Shown here in pieces: positions 7,390 through 16,590 of a DNA stretch of 64,000 nt; positions within the stretch are counted from its first letter, which is position 1, and each line of letters begins with the position of its first letter. Source of the DNA: Methylococcales bacterium (lineage in GTDB: Bacteria; Pseudomonadota; Gammaproteobacteria; Methylococcales; Methylomonadaceae); NCBI GenBank assembly GCA_028707085.1, contig JAQTUW010000002.1:1-64000 (forward strand), given 5' to 3'. A model generated the notes under the pieces. It did no database searches. It had not been told where the DNA came from and saw only the letters and a list, made by a program, of their open reading frames with translations. Both the position numbers and the translations under genes were made by a program.

Positions 7390-8835
7390 CTATCGAATAG
7401 GATCTTCGCCTACGGTGACAACTTTCAGGGAGTTGGTGCCCCCTTCGTGGCCGGTGGCGTCGCCTTTGGTGATGATAAAGGAATCACCGGCGCTGACCAG
7501 ACCGCGCGATTTCAACTTGTCGATAATATAACGGTTGACATCGGCATTCGCCATTTTTTCATGGGTAAACGGTATGGGAAACACGCCTCTGTACAGGGTG
7601 ACCCTGCCCAGCGTTTTCTCATGACTGCTAAAGGCAAAAATGGGAATAGCCGAACTTATCCGCGACATCCACAGCGTGGTATTGCCGGTCTCGGTCAGGG
7701 AAGCGATGCCGCTGACCCGGGTATGATTCGCCAGATACATGGCCGACATGGCGATAGCTTCATCAATCTGGTTAAAACTGTCTGTCATACGGTGTTTTGA
7801 ACTGATGACGCTACGCTGTTTTTCGGTTTCCAGGCAGATACGCACCATCGCTTCCACCGTCCTGACCGGATGTTTGCCGGAGGCGGTTTCGGCGGACAGC
7901 ATGATGGCGTCAGTACCATCGACGATGGCGTTGGCCACATCAAAAACTTCAGCACGGGTCGGGATAGAGTTTTCTATCATCGATTCCATCATCTGGGTTG
8001 CGGTGATGACCGCCCGATTCAATTCCCTGGAACGTTTGATCAGAAATTTCTGAGCCGCCGGCAAATTCGCGTCGCCGATTTCCACGCCCAGATCGCCGCG
8101 CGCCACCATGATCGCATCGGAGGCCAGAATTATTTCGTCTATCACCTGCATGGCTTCCGCGCGCTCGACCTTGGCGACCAGACCGGCGTAACAGCCTTCC
8201 GCCTGAAGCAGACTGCGGGCTTCATTCATATCGGCCGCTGTGCGCGGAAAGGAGATGGCGACATAATCGGCGGCAATGACGGCGACGGTCTTGATGTCTT
8301 CCTTGTCCTTGTCCGTTAGAGCCGCGGCAGATAAACCGCCACCCAGCAGATTGATGCCCTTGTTATTGGACAAATCGCCGCCGATCACGACCTTGCAGTT
8401 GACGCGAACGTTATTTTCAACGTTGACCACGTCCATGACCACCCTGCCGTCATCCAGCAACAGACGTGTGCCGGGTTTGACTTCCCGCGCCAGAGGCTCG
8501 TAGCTGATGCCCACCTGGGTATTGTCGCCCGAATATTTGTCCAGATTGATATCAAGCGAAAAGTCCTGACCTTCTTCCAGCCAGATTTTTGAATCCTTGA
8601 AACGTTCTATGCGGATTTTCGGGCCTTGCAAATCCGCCAGAATGCCGACTCGCCGGCCCGTCTGCTTGCTGAGCTCCCGAACCCGTTTGGCCCGATCGAT
8701 ATGATCCTGCGCAGAACCGTGAGAAAAATTCAGCCGTACGACATCGATCCCGGCTTCGAACAGATCTTCGAGAACGCCGGGTTTGTCCGTGGATGGCCCT
8801 AGTGTTGCCAGGATCTTGGTTCTTCTGAGTTGCAT
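7390..8835 (-). CDS. pyk: pyruvate kinase
   Basis: 481 residues, full length. Converts phosphoenolpyruvate and ADP to pyruvate and ATP, last step of glycolysis. Signatures: TKILATLGPSTD at the N-terminus, VRLNFSHG (substrate and K+ site), VAKVERAEAM with the catalytic Lys, and MVARGDLGVEIG (metal binding). Followed by the B-domain lid and a C-terminal allosteric domain (FITKGDATGHEGGTNSLKV). Start ATG 8835 lies 8 bases after the gap stop, so gap-pyk form one operon on the minus strand. A pyruvate phosphate dikinase is also encoded at the right end of the window, implying that PEP/pyruvate interconversion can run both ways in this organism. Confidence 0.97.
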   Translation of the reverse strand: MQLRRTKILATLGPSTDKPGVLEDLFEAGIDVVRLNFSHGSAQDHIDRAKRVRELSKQTGRRVGILADLQGPKIRIERFKDSKIWLEEGQDFSLDINLDKYSGDNTQVGISYEPLAREVKPGTRLLLDDGRVVMDVVNVENNVRVNCKVVIGGDLSNNKGINLLGGGLSAAALTDKDKEDIKTVAVIAADYVAISFPRTAADMNEARSLLQAEGCYAGLVAKVERAEAMQVIDEIILASDAIMVARGDLGVEIGDANLPAAQKFLIKRSRELNRAVITATQMMESMIENSIPTRAEVFDVANAIVDGTDAIMLSAETASGKHPVRTVEAMVRICLETEKQRSVISSKHRMTDSFNQIDEAIAMSAMYLANHTRVSGIASLTETGNTTLWMSRISSAIPIFAFSSHEKTLGRVTLYRGVFPIPFTHEKMANADVNRYIIDKLKSRGLVSAGDSFIITKGDATGHEGGTNSLKVVTVGEDPIR

Positions 8836-8843
8836 GTAAACCC

Positions 8844-9857
8844 TTATTTGGCGTTAATTAAAGCAATGGTGGTATCGAGCATGCGGTTTGAGAAACCCCA
8901 CTCGTTATCGTACCAGGACAGGACTTTAACAAAATTGCCGCTGGTGACTTTTGTTAAAGACGATTCGTAAATCGATGAATGCGGATTGTGGTTGAAGTCG
9001 CAGGAAACCAGCGGCTCGTCATTGATTGCCAAAATGCCTTTCAGCGAACCTTCGGAAGCGGCTCTGAGGATGCTGGTAACTTCTTCCTTGGTGGTGTTTC
9101 TGGAAGCCTGAAAGCACAGATCCACAACCGAAACATTGATGGTGGGCACCCGCATCGCAAAACCATCCAGTTTGCCCATCATCTCGGGCAAAACCAGGCC
9201 GACAGCCGCCGCCGCGCCGGTTTTGGTCGGGATCATGGATTGCGTCGCCGAACGGGCGCGATGCAAATCGCTGTGGTAAACATCGGTCAAAACCTGATCG
9301 TTGGTATAGGAATGGATGGTGGTCATCAGGCCGTGATCCACGCCTATGCTGTCCATCAACGGTTTTACCAGCGGCGCCAGGCAGTTGGTGGTGCATGATG
9401 CGTTGGAAATAACGGTGTCGGTCGCTTTTAGGGTATGGTGGTTGACGCCGAAAACGATGGTTGCATCGACATCATTGCCGCCGGGAGCCGAGATAATCAC
9501 TTTTTTGGCGCCGGCCTGCAAATGGGCGGATGCCTTGGCTTTGCTGGTGAAAAAACCGGTACATTCGTGAACGACATCGATACCCAGTTCGGCCCATGGC
9601 AGTTTGGCGGGATCTCTTTCCGCGAACACCCGGATTCTGTCGCCATTGATAACGATGTAATCGCCATCGACACTCACATCAAATGGAAAACGGCCATGCA
9701 CGGTATCGTATTTGGTCAAATGGGCGTTGGTTTTTGAATCCCCCAGATCATTGATCGCAACCACCTGAATTTCATTGGTGCGACCTGCTTCGTACAAGGC
9801 GCGCATGACATTGCGGCCAATGCGGCCATAACCATTGATTGCAACTTTAATTGCCAT
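8844..9857 (-). CDS. gap: glyceraldehyde-3-phosphate dehydrogenase, type I
   Basis: 337 residues. Oxidative phosphorylation of glyceraldehyde 3-phosphate to 1,3-bisphosphoglycerate with NAD. The Rossmann motif [13 protein letters not shown] is at the N-terminus, the catalytic Cys is in [10 protein letters not shown] near residue 155, and the catalytic His in HSYTNDQ about 25 residues later. The C-terminal [13 protein letters not shown] is canonical. Asp in INDLGD points to NAD specificity. It is the first gene of the gap-pyk pair; a ribosome site GGAG (CCGGAGAAAACTC) precedes the ATG at normal distance. Confidence 0.97.
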   Translation of the reverse strand: MAIKVAINGYGRIGRNVMRALYEAGRTNEIQVVAINDLGDSKTNAHLTKYDTVHGRFPFDVSVDGDYIVINGDRIRVFAERDPAKLPWAELGIDVVHECTGFFTSKAKASAHLQAGAKKVIISAPGGNDVDATIVFGVNHHTLKATDTVISNASCTTNCLAPLVKPLMDSIGVDHGLMTTIHSYTNDQVLTDVYHSDLHRARSATQSMIPTKTGAAAAVGLVLPEMMGKLDGFAMRVPTINVSVVDLCFQASRNTTKEEVTSILRAASEGSLKGILAINDEPLVSCDFNHNPHSSIYESSLTKVTSGNFVKVLSWYDNEWGFSNRMLDTTIALINAK

Positions 9858-10017
9858 TGAGTTTTCTCCGGAATAAGAGTGAAGGACTTAAGTTGATGAG
9901 CGCCATTAGCACTAAAAATAGGCTCGATTGTAGCAAATCCAGGATAACAGCGTCTACCTCAACTCGAATGCCGCATAACCCGCCGGATAAACATCCGTCT
10001 TTGCCGGCGCGGACGGG

Positions 10018-10443
10018 TCACAAAGGCTTGACGACCGCCAGGATGACGATTGCGAATAAAAACAATACCGGGATTTCATTAACCCAGCGAAAAAACACAT
10101 GCCCATGCCGGTTTCGATCATATTTGAAGTCCAGCAGCCACTTGCCGCAATACAGGTGGTAAACAACCAGCATGGCTAGCAACGCCAGTTTCATATGCAG
10201 CCAGAGGCTGGCGGCATATAAGTTCCAGGCATAGCCGGACAGCATCCAGACGCCAAAAATGAACGTGCAAATCATGCCCGGCGTCATGATTCCGAAATAA
10301 AGTTTACGCTCCATGACCTTGAAACGTTCGTTACTGATGGCGTCGTCGCTCATGGCGTGATAAACAAACAGCCTGGGCAGATAAAACAGCCCGGCAAACC
10401 AGGTTACCATGAAGATCAGATGCAGGGCTTTTAACCAGAGCAT
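10018..10443 (-). CDS. hemJ: protoporphyrinogen IX oxidase HemJ (CopD-like membrane protein)
   Basis: 141 residues with four membrane segments. Opens with the family block WLKALHLIFMVTWFAGLFYLPRLFVYH, containing the conserved His that ligates heme in HemJ, and ends with RWVNEIPVLFLFAIVILAVVKPL, the characteristic HemJ C-terminus. Converts protoporphyrinogen IX to protoporphyrin IX in heme synthesis. It stands between gap and the glycosyltransferase cluster, all on the minus strand, with about 160 bp to gap and 70 bp to the upstream gene, so it may be an independent unit. Confidence 0.9.
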   Translation of the reverse strand: MLWLKALHLIFMVTWFAGLFYLPRLFVYHAMSDDAISNERFKVMERKLYFGIMTPGMICTFIFGVWMLSGYAWNLYAASLWLHMKLALLAMLVVYHLYCGKWLLDFKYDRNRHGHVFFRWVNEIPVLFLFAIVILAVVKPL

Positions 10444-10515
10444 AGCGTTTCCTGTAATTGTTCTGCCTGTTTTAGTTTATTCATCCGGCCCTCGACCATG
10501 GGAAGCGGAAGACTG

Positions 10516-10797
10516 TCATTGTTCGGACGCTTTCGGGTGCGGATGGCGGAGCACAAAATACAGGTTCCGGAAATAAATCAGCAAACCCGCCCCCTGGCCC
10601 AGAATGAAAACCGGATCTTGCTTATGAATGGAGTAAAGCAGCAATACGATGCCGCCCAGGATGCTGAAATACCAGAACAGAACCGGAATCACGCTCTGCT
10701 TTTTACGTTCGCTGACCACCCATTGCACGATAAAGCGGGCGGAAAACAGCCCCTGCCCCAAAAATCCGACCACCAGCCAGATAGTGTTGTTATCCAC
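10516..10797 (-). CDS. lipid-A-disaccharide synthase N-terminal domain (LABN) protein
   Basis: 93 residues, three membrane segments. The stretch GFLGQGLFSARFIVQWVVSE with a downstream ILGQGAGLLIYFRNLYF is the LABN hallmark. These small membrane proteins are found beside family 2 glycosyltransferases and ArnT-like enzymes and are probably components of a lipid-linked sugar or lipid A modification system; the biochemical role is not established. It overlaps the end of the glycosyltransferase gene by 8 bases, showing translational coupling. Confidence 0.88.
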   Translation of the reverse strand: MDNNTIWLVVGFLGQGLFSARFIVQWVVSERKKQSVIPVLFWYFSILGGIVLLLYSIHKQDPVFILGQGAGLLIYFRNLYFVLRHPHPKASEQ

Positions 10798-11515
10798 GCG
10801 GCGCCTCCGTAATCACCGGCAGGCTATGCCGCATTTTCAGCCAGACAACGCCTAGCAAATCAATCACGCCAACCATCAGTCTGTCCAGGGTGCCGTATTT
10901 GGAAACCCCGAATTTCCTGCGTCTGTGGCTGACATTGACCGAAACCACCCGCCCGCCTGTCATCTGCATCAGGGCCGGCAGAAACCGGTGCATATGATCG
11001 AAATAAGGCAAACTCAAAAATTTGTCGCGCCGAAACAGCTTTAGCCCGCAACCGGTATCGGGAGTATGATCATGCAACACCGCCTGACGTACGGCATTGG
11101 CGAATTTCGATGAAAATTGCCGCCAGCCGGTATCCTTGCGCTGACGGCGGTAACCGGCCAGCATCCACGGCTGGTCTTCCTGATGTTGCCGCAAAATGGC
11201 AAGCAGCCGGGGAATATCGGCAGGATCGTTTTGCCCGTCGCCATCCAGCGTGGCGATCCACGGATATCGGGCCGCGAGCACACCGCTATGAATTGCCCGG
11301 CTCTGACCGCAACTTTGCCGGTGTTTCAGCACCCGTAACACCGCATACTGCGGCATGAGCTGCAACAACTTGGCGCTGGTATCATCGAAGCTGCCGTCAT
11401 CGACATAAATTATCTCGTAAGCATCCAGTCCCGACAAAGCCTGATGAATTTCAAAAACCAGGGTTTCTATATTTTCAGCTTCATTATGGACGGGAACCAC
11501 TACAGAAATCTTCAT
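10790..11515 (-). CDS. family 2 glycosyltransferase (dolichol-/undecaprenyl-phosphate sugar transferase-like)
   Basis: 241 residues from ATG 11515 (MKISVVVPVHNEAENI); the open frame runs further upstream but that part overlaps the ArnT-like gene and lacks family similarity. Nucleotide binding is shown by VDDGSFDDT, the D-x-D metal site by ATLDGDGQNDP, and the GCGLKLFRRD segment is typical of GtrB/DPM1 type enzymes. Unlike ArnC it has no C-terminal paired membrane helices, only one weak hydrophobic stretch near VIDLLGVVWLKM. It most likely charges undecaprenyl phosphate with a sugar used by the adjacent ArnT-like transferase. Confidence 0.88.
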   Translation of the reverse strand: MKISVVVPVHNEAENIETLVFEIHQALSGLDAYEIIYVDDGSFDDTSAKLLQLMPQYAVLRVLKHRQSCGQSRAIHSGVLAARYPWIATLDGDGQNDPADIPRLLAILRQHQEDQPWMLAGYRRQRKDTGWRQFSSKFANAVRQAVLHDHTPDTGCGLKLFRRDKFLSLPYFDHMHRFLPALMQMTGGRVVSVNVSHRRRKFGVSKYGTLDRLMVGVIDLLGVVWLKMRHSLPVITEAPRG

Positions 11516-11564
11516 AAATCCGAACAGGTAAAAATGATGAATGGTAACAAACCAAAAAAGCTTT

Positions 11565-13136
11565 TCACAGCGGATTGATCTGCCGATATTGACCGGCAGG
11601 CCTGAATACCAGCCAGTATTCGCGATGACCCTGCATAAAAACCGCATCCAGCGGCTTTTCCTTTTCCACGGAAATAAGGAAACCATCCGGGTGCCGGCCG
11701 GCCCAGCCGCCGGCTTGCTCCAGGGTCAAAACCGGTAACGGCCACCTCAAACGCCCCAAAAAATTGAATTGCCCTTGATAATTTCCCACATAAGCGCAGG
11801 GTACGCCCTGGTCATTATAGGCTTTCAACTGCAATGCGGCGGGCCTGAGATCAAATGCCCGGCCGTTATACTCAAAAAAACACAAGACGCTCAAAAACAC
11901 GGCCAAAACCACGGCCATGGCGATTACCGCCACGGAGAGCCTGCCGACGATCTTCCAGACTAGCACTATGCCAACGGCTAAGGCCAGCACACTTAGCCCC
12001 CATGCCGCCTCCACGGCTCGCGCCCAGTGCAGCGCCGAAAACCAGGGTAGTCCGGGCAGGAAAATCAAAAACAGCCCTACGCCCCCAAAAACAACCGCCA
12101 GCATCAGGTCGCCGCGGCTATCGCCGACATGCAGGTCATTAATCAGAATTCTTGCCGCCAGCAGCGCAAAAGCCGGCAACAGCGGAATAAGATAATGAAT
12201 CTGCTTGCTGCTCAGACAGGAAAAAAGCAGCAGGCCGCTCAACAGCCAAATCAGACAAAAACGCGAACCATTATCATTCATGATTCGAGTGTCCGCCAGT
12301 TTTTTCCAGAATCGCGGCCAATAAACCCACGGGAATAAAACGGCCGGTAAAAACAGCAGATACCAGACGAAAGGCCGGACGTGTATTTCTGTCGCCAGGG
12401 TGCGATTCGCCACCTGACGCCAGAAAATTGCCTGTGCATACTCTTCTCCGCCCTTGATCGCCGCCGGTATTGCCCAGACCAGCGCTATCGCCATACCAAC
12501 CGGAATGGCCAGCATCAGGCCGGCAAACCAGCCTGAAGGCATTTCGCCGCGAATCCAGAACCGTATCAGCGCGGCGGTCGGCAGCAAATGCACAAAAATC
12601 ACCGGGCCTTTCGCCAGCAACCCCAGTCCGGTCGCCACGGCAAGCATGATCCAGCCTTTACGGAAGTGGCCGGCCAGGGACTCGGTCAAACCGAGCATAC
12701 CCAGCAATACGAAACAGCTCAGCAGGATATCAAACATCGCCGAGGTGGCGAACAGCGACCACAATAAAGTGGCGATTAAAATCCAGGGCGCAAGCAGGGC
12801 TACCTCCGCCTGTTGCGGCCAAAGCCTTTCGGCCAGCTTGCGGGTCAGCCACAGATTGATCAGCGCGGCAAGCGGCCCCACCAGCGCCGGCCACCAGGCA
12901 TTGACGCCAAAAACGCCCCAGCCCAGATGGAACAGCCAGAACAACAGCGGCGGTTTATGGCTATACGCCAGCCCATTCAGATACGGCACCCAGAAATCGC
13001 CGCGCAGCCACATTTCCCAGGCCACGCTTAGATAGCGGGTTTCGTCTATCGGCAGAGGCTGACGCAGGAAAACCGTCAAAGTCAGCAGCATCCATAGTGG
13101 CGCGATCCCCCATCGGTACATAAGCGTGTTTGACAT
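11565..13136 (-). CDS. ArnT-like phospholipid-carrier glycosyltransferase (GT83/PMT family)
   Basis: About 523 residues with around 11-13 membrane helices. The catalytic N-terminal loop carries DETRY (PIDETRYLSVAWEMW), the hallmark of ArnT-type enzymes, followed by the periplasmic HKPPLLFW block. It would transfer a sugar from an undecaprenyl carrier to lipid A or another envelope acceptor at the outer face of the inner membrane. I use ATG 13136 (MSNTLMYR); TTG 13163, four bases past the pyrC stop, is an alternative that adds 9 residues. Together with the GT2 and LABN genes downstream this forms a compact lipid glycosylation cluster. Confidence 0.87.
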   Translation of the reverse strand: MSNTLMYRWGIAPLWMLLTLTVFLRQPLPIDETRYLSVAWEMWLRGDFWVPYLNGLAYSHKPPLLFWLFHLGWGVFGVNAWWPALVGPLAALINLWLTRKLAERLWPQQAEVALLAPWILIATLLWSLFATSAMFDILLSCFVLLGMLGLTESLAGHFRKGWIMLAVATGLGLLAKGPVIFVHLLPTAALIRFWIRGEMPSGWFAGLMLAIPVGMAIALVWAIPAAIKGGEEYAQAIFWRQVANRTLATEIHVRPFVWYLLFLPAVLFPWVYWPRFWKKLADTRIMNDNGSRFCLIWLLSGLLLFSCLSSKQIHYLIPLLPAFALLAARILINDLHVGDSRGDLMLAVVFGGVGLFLIFLPGLPWFSALHWARAVEAAWGLSVLALAVGIVLVWKIVGRLSVAVIAMAVVLAVFLSVLCFFEYNGRAFDLRPAALQLKAYNDQGVPCAYVGNYQGQFNFLGRLRWPLPVLTLEQAGGWAGRHPDGFLISVEKEKPLDAVFMQGHREYWLVFRPAGQYRQINPL

Positions 13137-13166
13137 CTCGAACGCACCGCCCGAAACCAACAAGAC

Positions 13167-14204
13167 TCAGGCGGTAACGACTTGCCAGCGCAAAGACTCT
13201 CCGGCCATCAATGGCGTGACGCCGGTTTCGGCTACGCCATAGTCTGCCGGTACGGTCCAGACCTGTTTTTGCAAATGAATTCGGCCGGTATTGCGCGGCA
13301 AACCATAAAAATCCGCGCCATAAAAGCTGGCGAAACCTTCCAGCTTATCCAGCGCCCCAGCCTGTTCGAAAACCTGCGCATACATTTCCAGAGCGGCATG
13401 AGCGCTGTAACAGCCCGCACAGCCGCAGGCATTTTCTTTCAACGCCGTCGGATGCGGGGCGCTGTCGGTACCCAGAAAAAAGCCGGGATCACCGCTGGTC
13501 GCCGCCTGAATCAACGCCTGCCGGTGATGTTCGCGCTTGAGCACAGGCAAACAGTAATAATGTGGACGAATGCCGCCCGCCAGCATGGCGTTGCGGTTAA
13601 ACAGCAGATGCTGAGGGGTGATGGTCGCCGCGACATGACGGCCTGCCGACTCCACGAACTGAACCGCCTCCCGGGTTGTCGCATGTTCGACCACAATGCG
13701 CAATTGCGGAAACCGTCCGCTAATCCGGCAGAGTACGTTATCGATAAAAATCTTTTCGCGATCGAATATATCGTATTCGGTATCGGTAACCTCGCCATGA
13801 ACCAGCAAGGGCACACCCTGCTCCTCCATGGCGGCGAACAGCGGATAAGCCGCTTCAATATCGGCCACGCCGCTATCGGAATGGGTGGTCGCCCCGGCGG
13901 GATACAGCTTGAAAGCGTGAACGTACTCCGATCCGGCGACAGCCAAGACATCGCTGATCCGGGTGTTATCAGTCAGATACAGCGTCATCAGCGGCTGAAA
14001 TGCCGATTCCGCGGGCAATGCGTGTAAAATCTCTTCCCGGTAGCGCAAAGCCTGCGCTACCGTGGTCACAGGCGGCTTAAGATTCGGCATGATCACAGCC
14101 CGGCCAAACTGTCTTGCCGTATGGCCTATTACGCTTTTTAGCAGGCTGCCTGTCCGAACGTGCAAATGACAATCGTCAGGCTGAGTGATAGTTAATCTAT
14201 CCAT
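13167..14204 (-). CDS. pyrC: dihydroorotase (class II)
   Basis: 345 residues, normal for PyrC of proteobacteria. Cyclises N-carbamoyl-aspartate to dihydroorotate in pyrimidine synthesis. Zinc site residues: DCHLHVRTG (H-x-H), the carboxylated Lys in HAFKLYPAGAT, His in PLLVHGEVTD and VVEHATTREA, and the catalytic Asp in LGTDSAPH. Leading gene of the minus-strand group pyrC-ArnT-like-GT2-LABN; the coupling to lipid genes is probably only positional. Confidence 0.96.
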   Translation of the reverse strand: MDRLTITQPDDCHLHVRTGSLLKSVIGHTARQFGRAVIMPNLKPPVTTVAQALRYREEILHALPAESAFQPLMTLYLTDNTRISDVLAVAGSEYVHAFKLYPAGATTHSDSGVADIEAAYPLFAAMEEQGVPLLVHGEVTDTEYDIFDREKIFIDNVLCRISGRFPQLRIVVEHATTREAVQFVESAGRHVAATITPQHLLFNRNAMLAGGIRPHYYCLPVLKREHHRQALIQAATSGDPGFFLGTDSAPHPTALKENACGCAGCYSAHAALEMYAQVFEQAGALDKLEGFASFYGADFYGLPRNTGRIHLQKQVWTVPADYGVAETGVTPLMAGESLRWQVVTA

Positions 14205-14310
14205 AATCTCGGCGTTTCATTAAAATACTCTGTTATTCTATCACCAAGGGCCTTGAAAAATTAAATGCCGGCCCTCAGTAGATTCACTTTAGCTTTATCT
14301 GGAGAAGCGG

Positions 14311-14577
14311 ATGCCTATTTACGAATATCAATGCAATGCTTGCGGCCATCAACACGAAGCCCTGCAAAAACTGGGAGCGGAACCTTTGCTGATATGCCCT
14401 GCCTGCAATCAGGCCGAATTGAAAAAGAAAATTTCCGCTGCCGGATTCCGCCTGAAAGGCGGCGGCTGGTATGAAACCGATTTCAAAAGCGGCGACAAAA
14501 AAAATGTCGCAGGAGACAGTAAAAGCGCTAATAATCAACCTACCGGCGGCTGCGGCGGCAGTTGCGCCTGTCATTAG
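14311..14577 (+). CDS. FmdB-family zinc ribbon protein
   Basis: 88 residues. Starts MPIYEYQCNACGHQHE and carries a second C-x-x-C in ICPACNQAEL, the four-Cys zinc ribbon of FmdB-type putative regulators. The tail is Gly/Cys-rich (GGCGGSCACH). A good ribosome site (CTGGAGAAGCGG) precedes the ATG. It lies 98 bp upstream of aspS in the same direction, an arrangement conserved in many gammaproteobacteria. Molecular role unknown. Confidence 0.92.
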   Translation: MPIYEYQCNACGHQHEALQKLGAEPLLICPACNQAELKKKISAAGFRLKGGGWYETDFKSGDKKNVAGDSKSANNQPTGGCGGSCACH

Positions 14578-14675
14578 AAACTGCGCAGGAAAAATCCGGA
14601 CTGGCAGATGGCAGATGAACCCGGGTTTTCCTGATTTACAGATACAACCCTTCTTATTTTTTCCGAGAAACAACT

Positions 14676-16466
14676 ATGCGTAGCCACAAATGTGGAGAAT
14701 TGAACAGCCAACACCTTGGTCAAACCGTTGCCCTGTGTGGCTGGGTTCATCGCCGCCGCGATCACGGCGGCGTTATCTTTATCGACCTGCGCGACCGCGC
14801 AGGTCTGGTACAGATCGTATTCGATCCCGACGCGGCCGACAGCTTTGCAATTGCTGAAAGCGTCCGTAGCGAATATGTGTTACGCATAGAAGGTGTGGTT
14901 CGTGAACGCCCGGAAGGCACGCAAAACGCAAATATGTCCACTGGGCAGATCGAAATACTGGGCAAACACATCGAAGTATTAAACGAATCGGAAACCCCGC
15001 CTTTCCCATTGGAAAGCGACATCGAAGTCAATGAGGAAACCCGGTTACGCTTCCGTTATATCGATCTGCGTCGTACAGTGATGCAGGAAAAAATGAAAGT
15101 CCGCCGCGATGTGACCCGTTACCTGCGCCAGTATCTGGATGACCATGAGTTTTTCGAAATTGAAACCCCCTACCTGACCAAAGCCACACCGGAAGGCGCC
15201 CGCGACTATATCGTTCCGAGCCGCACCCATCAGAACGCTTTTTTTGCCTTGCCGCAATCACCGCAGCTTTATAAACAATTATTGATGATAGCTGGTATGG
15301 ATCGCTATTATCAGGTGGTACGTTGCTTTCGTGACGAAGATTTGCGGGCTGACCGCCAGCCGGAATTTACCCAGTTGGATATCGAAACCTCGTTCATGAC
15401 TGAACAGGACATTATGTCCATCATGGAAGAAATGATACGTGGCCTGTTTGCTGACATCATCAATGTCGATCTGGGCGATCAATTCCCGGTCATCAGTTAC
15501 GAGGAAGCCATGCGCCGCTACGGTTCAGACCGTCCTGACCTGCGCATCCCGCTGGAACTGGTTGATATTGCCGATGAAATGCGCGAAGTCGATTTTAAAG
15601 TCTTTTCCGGCCCAGCCAACGATCCAAATGGCCGGGTGGTGGCCCTGCGCCTGCCGGATGGCGGCGATTTAAGCCGCAGCACTATTGATGACTTGACCAA
15701 ATTCGTCGGCATTTACGGCGCTAGAGGTCTGGCTTACATTAAGGTCAATGATCTGGCCGCCGGTGTAGAGGGTCTGCAATCGCCTATTGTCAAATTTGCC
15801 CCCGATGAAGTCTGGGCCAAAGTCATGGAAAAAGTTGGCGCCCAAAACGGCGACCTGATTTTCTTTGGCGCCGACAAGGCGCACATCGTCAATGAAGCCA
15901 TGGGCGCATTACGGGTCAAACTGGGTCTGGATCGCAATCTGCTGACCGGCGACTGGAAACCTTTATGGGTTGTGGATTTCCCCATGTTCGCCTGGGACGA
16001 CAAAGCCCAGCGTTTCACGGCCATCCACCATCCGTTTACCGCACCCAGTTGCTCGGTGGATGAATTGAAAGCAGATCCCGGCAAAGCCCTGTCCCGCGCT
16101 TACGATCTGGTGCTGAACGGCACAGAGGTCGGCGGCGGCTCCATCCGTATCAACCGTACCGAGATGCAGCAAATTGTGTTTGCGATTCTGGGCATAGGCC
16201 ACGACGAGGCGCGGGAAAAATTCGGCTTCCTGCTGGACGCCCTGAAATATGGCGCGCCACCGCATGGCGGCATCGCCTTCGGTCTGGATCGTCTGGTCAT
16301 GCTGATGACCGGAGCCAGTTCCATCCGCGATGTTATCGCTTTCCCGAAAACCCAGACCGCAGCCTGTCCGCTGTTTAACGCCCCTGCGCCGGTCAGCGAG
16401 GAACAGTTGAAAGAACTGGGCATACGCTTAAGAAAACCCGATGGCAAGGACGAAAAACAGGATTGA
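14676..16466 (+). CDS. aspS: aspartate--tRNA ligase
   Basis: 596 residues, full-length bacterial type. N-terminal OB-fold anticodon domain ([21 protein letters not shown]), class II catalytic motifs with motif 2 [18 protein letters not shown] and motif 3 [11 protein letters not shown], and the bacterial GAD insertion in between (about residues 310-430). Family context does not reveal whether it is discriminating for tRNA-Asp or also charges tRNA-Asn. Preceded by fmdB and followed, after a pair of hairpins, by nadA. Confidence 0.98.
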   Translation: MRSHKCGELNSQHLGQTVALCGWVHRRRDHGGVIFIDLRDRAGLVQIVFDPDAADSFAIAESVRSEYVLRIEGVVRERPEGTQNANMSTGQIEILGKHIEVLNESETPPFPLESDIEVNEETRLRFRYIDLRRTVMQEKMKVRRDVTRYLRQYLDDHEFFEIETPYLTKATPEGARDYIVPSRTHQNAFFALPQSPQLYKQLLMIAGMDRYYQVVRCFRDEDLRADRQPEFTQLDIETSFMTEQDIMSIMEEMIRGLFADIINVDLGDQFPVISYEEAMRRYGSDRPDLRIPLELVDIADEMREVDFKVFSGPANDPNGRVVALRLPDGGDLSRSTIDDLTKFVGIYGARGLAYIKVNDLAAGVEGLQSPIVKFAPDEVWAKVMEKVGAQNGDLIFFGADKAHIVNEAMGALRVKLGLDRNLLTGDWKPLWVVDFPMFAWDDKAQRFTAIHHPFTAPSCSVDELKADPGKALSRAYDLVLNGTEVGGGSIRINRTEMQQIVFAILGIGHDEAREKFGFLLDALKYGAPPHGGIAFGLDRLVMLMTGASSIRDVIAFPKTQTAACPLFNAPAPVSEEQLKELGIRLRKPDGKDEKQD

Positions 16467-16489
16467 TTTTTAACGACAGCCTACAGTGG

Positions 16490-16544
16490 GGCGCATTTTA
16501 TGCGCCACAAACCAGCCTTGAAACAGAAAGGAACTGGTTTGTGG
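16490..16544. repeat. two stem-loops between aspS and nadA
   Basis: A 6-bp stem GGCGCA/TGCGCC (16490-16495 with 16501-16506) partly overlaps an 11-bp perfect inverted repeat CCACAAACCAG (16505-16515) / CTGGTTTGTGG (16534-16544). No T-run follows, so termination after aspS is uncertain and nadA could be read through. The two structures share bases and would be mutually exclusive. Confidence 0.55.
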
Positions 16545-16590
16545 ATACATGGCGTCTAAAACCCGCCCTACAATTGATTCAGGTTTAAAT

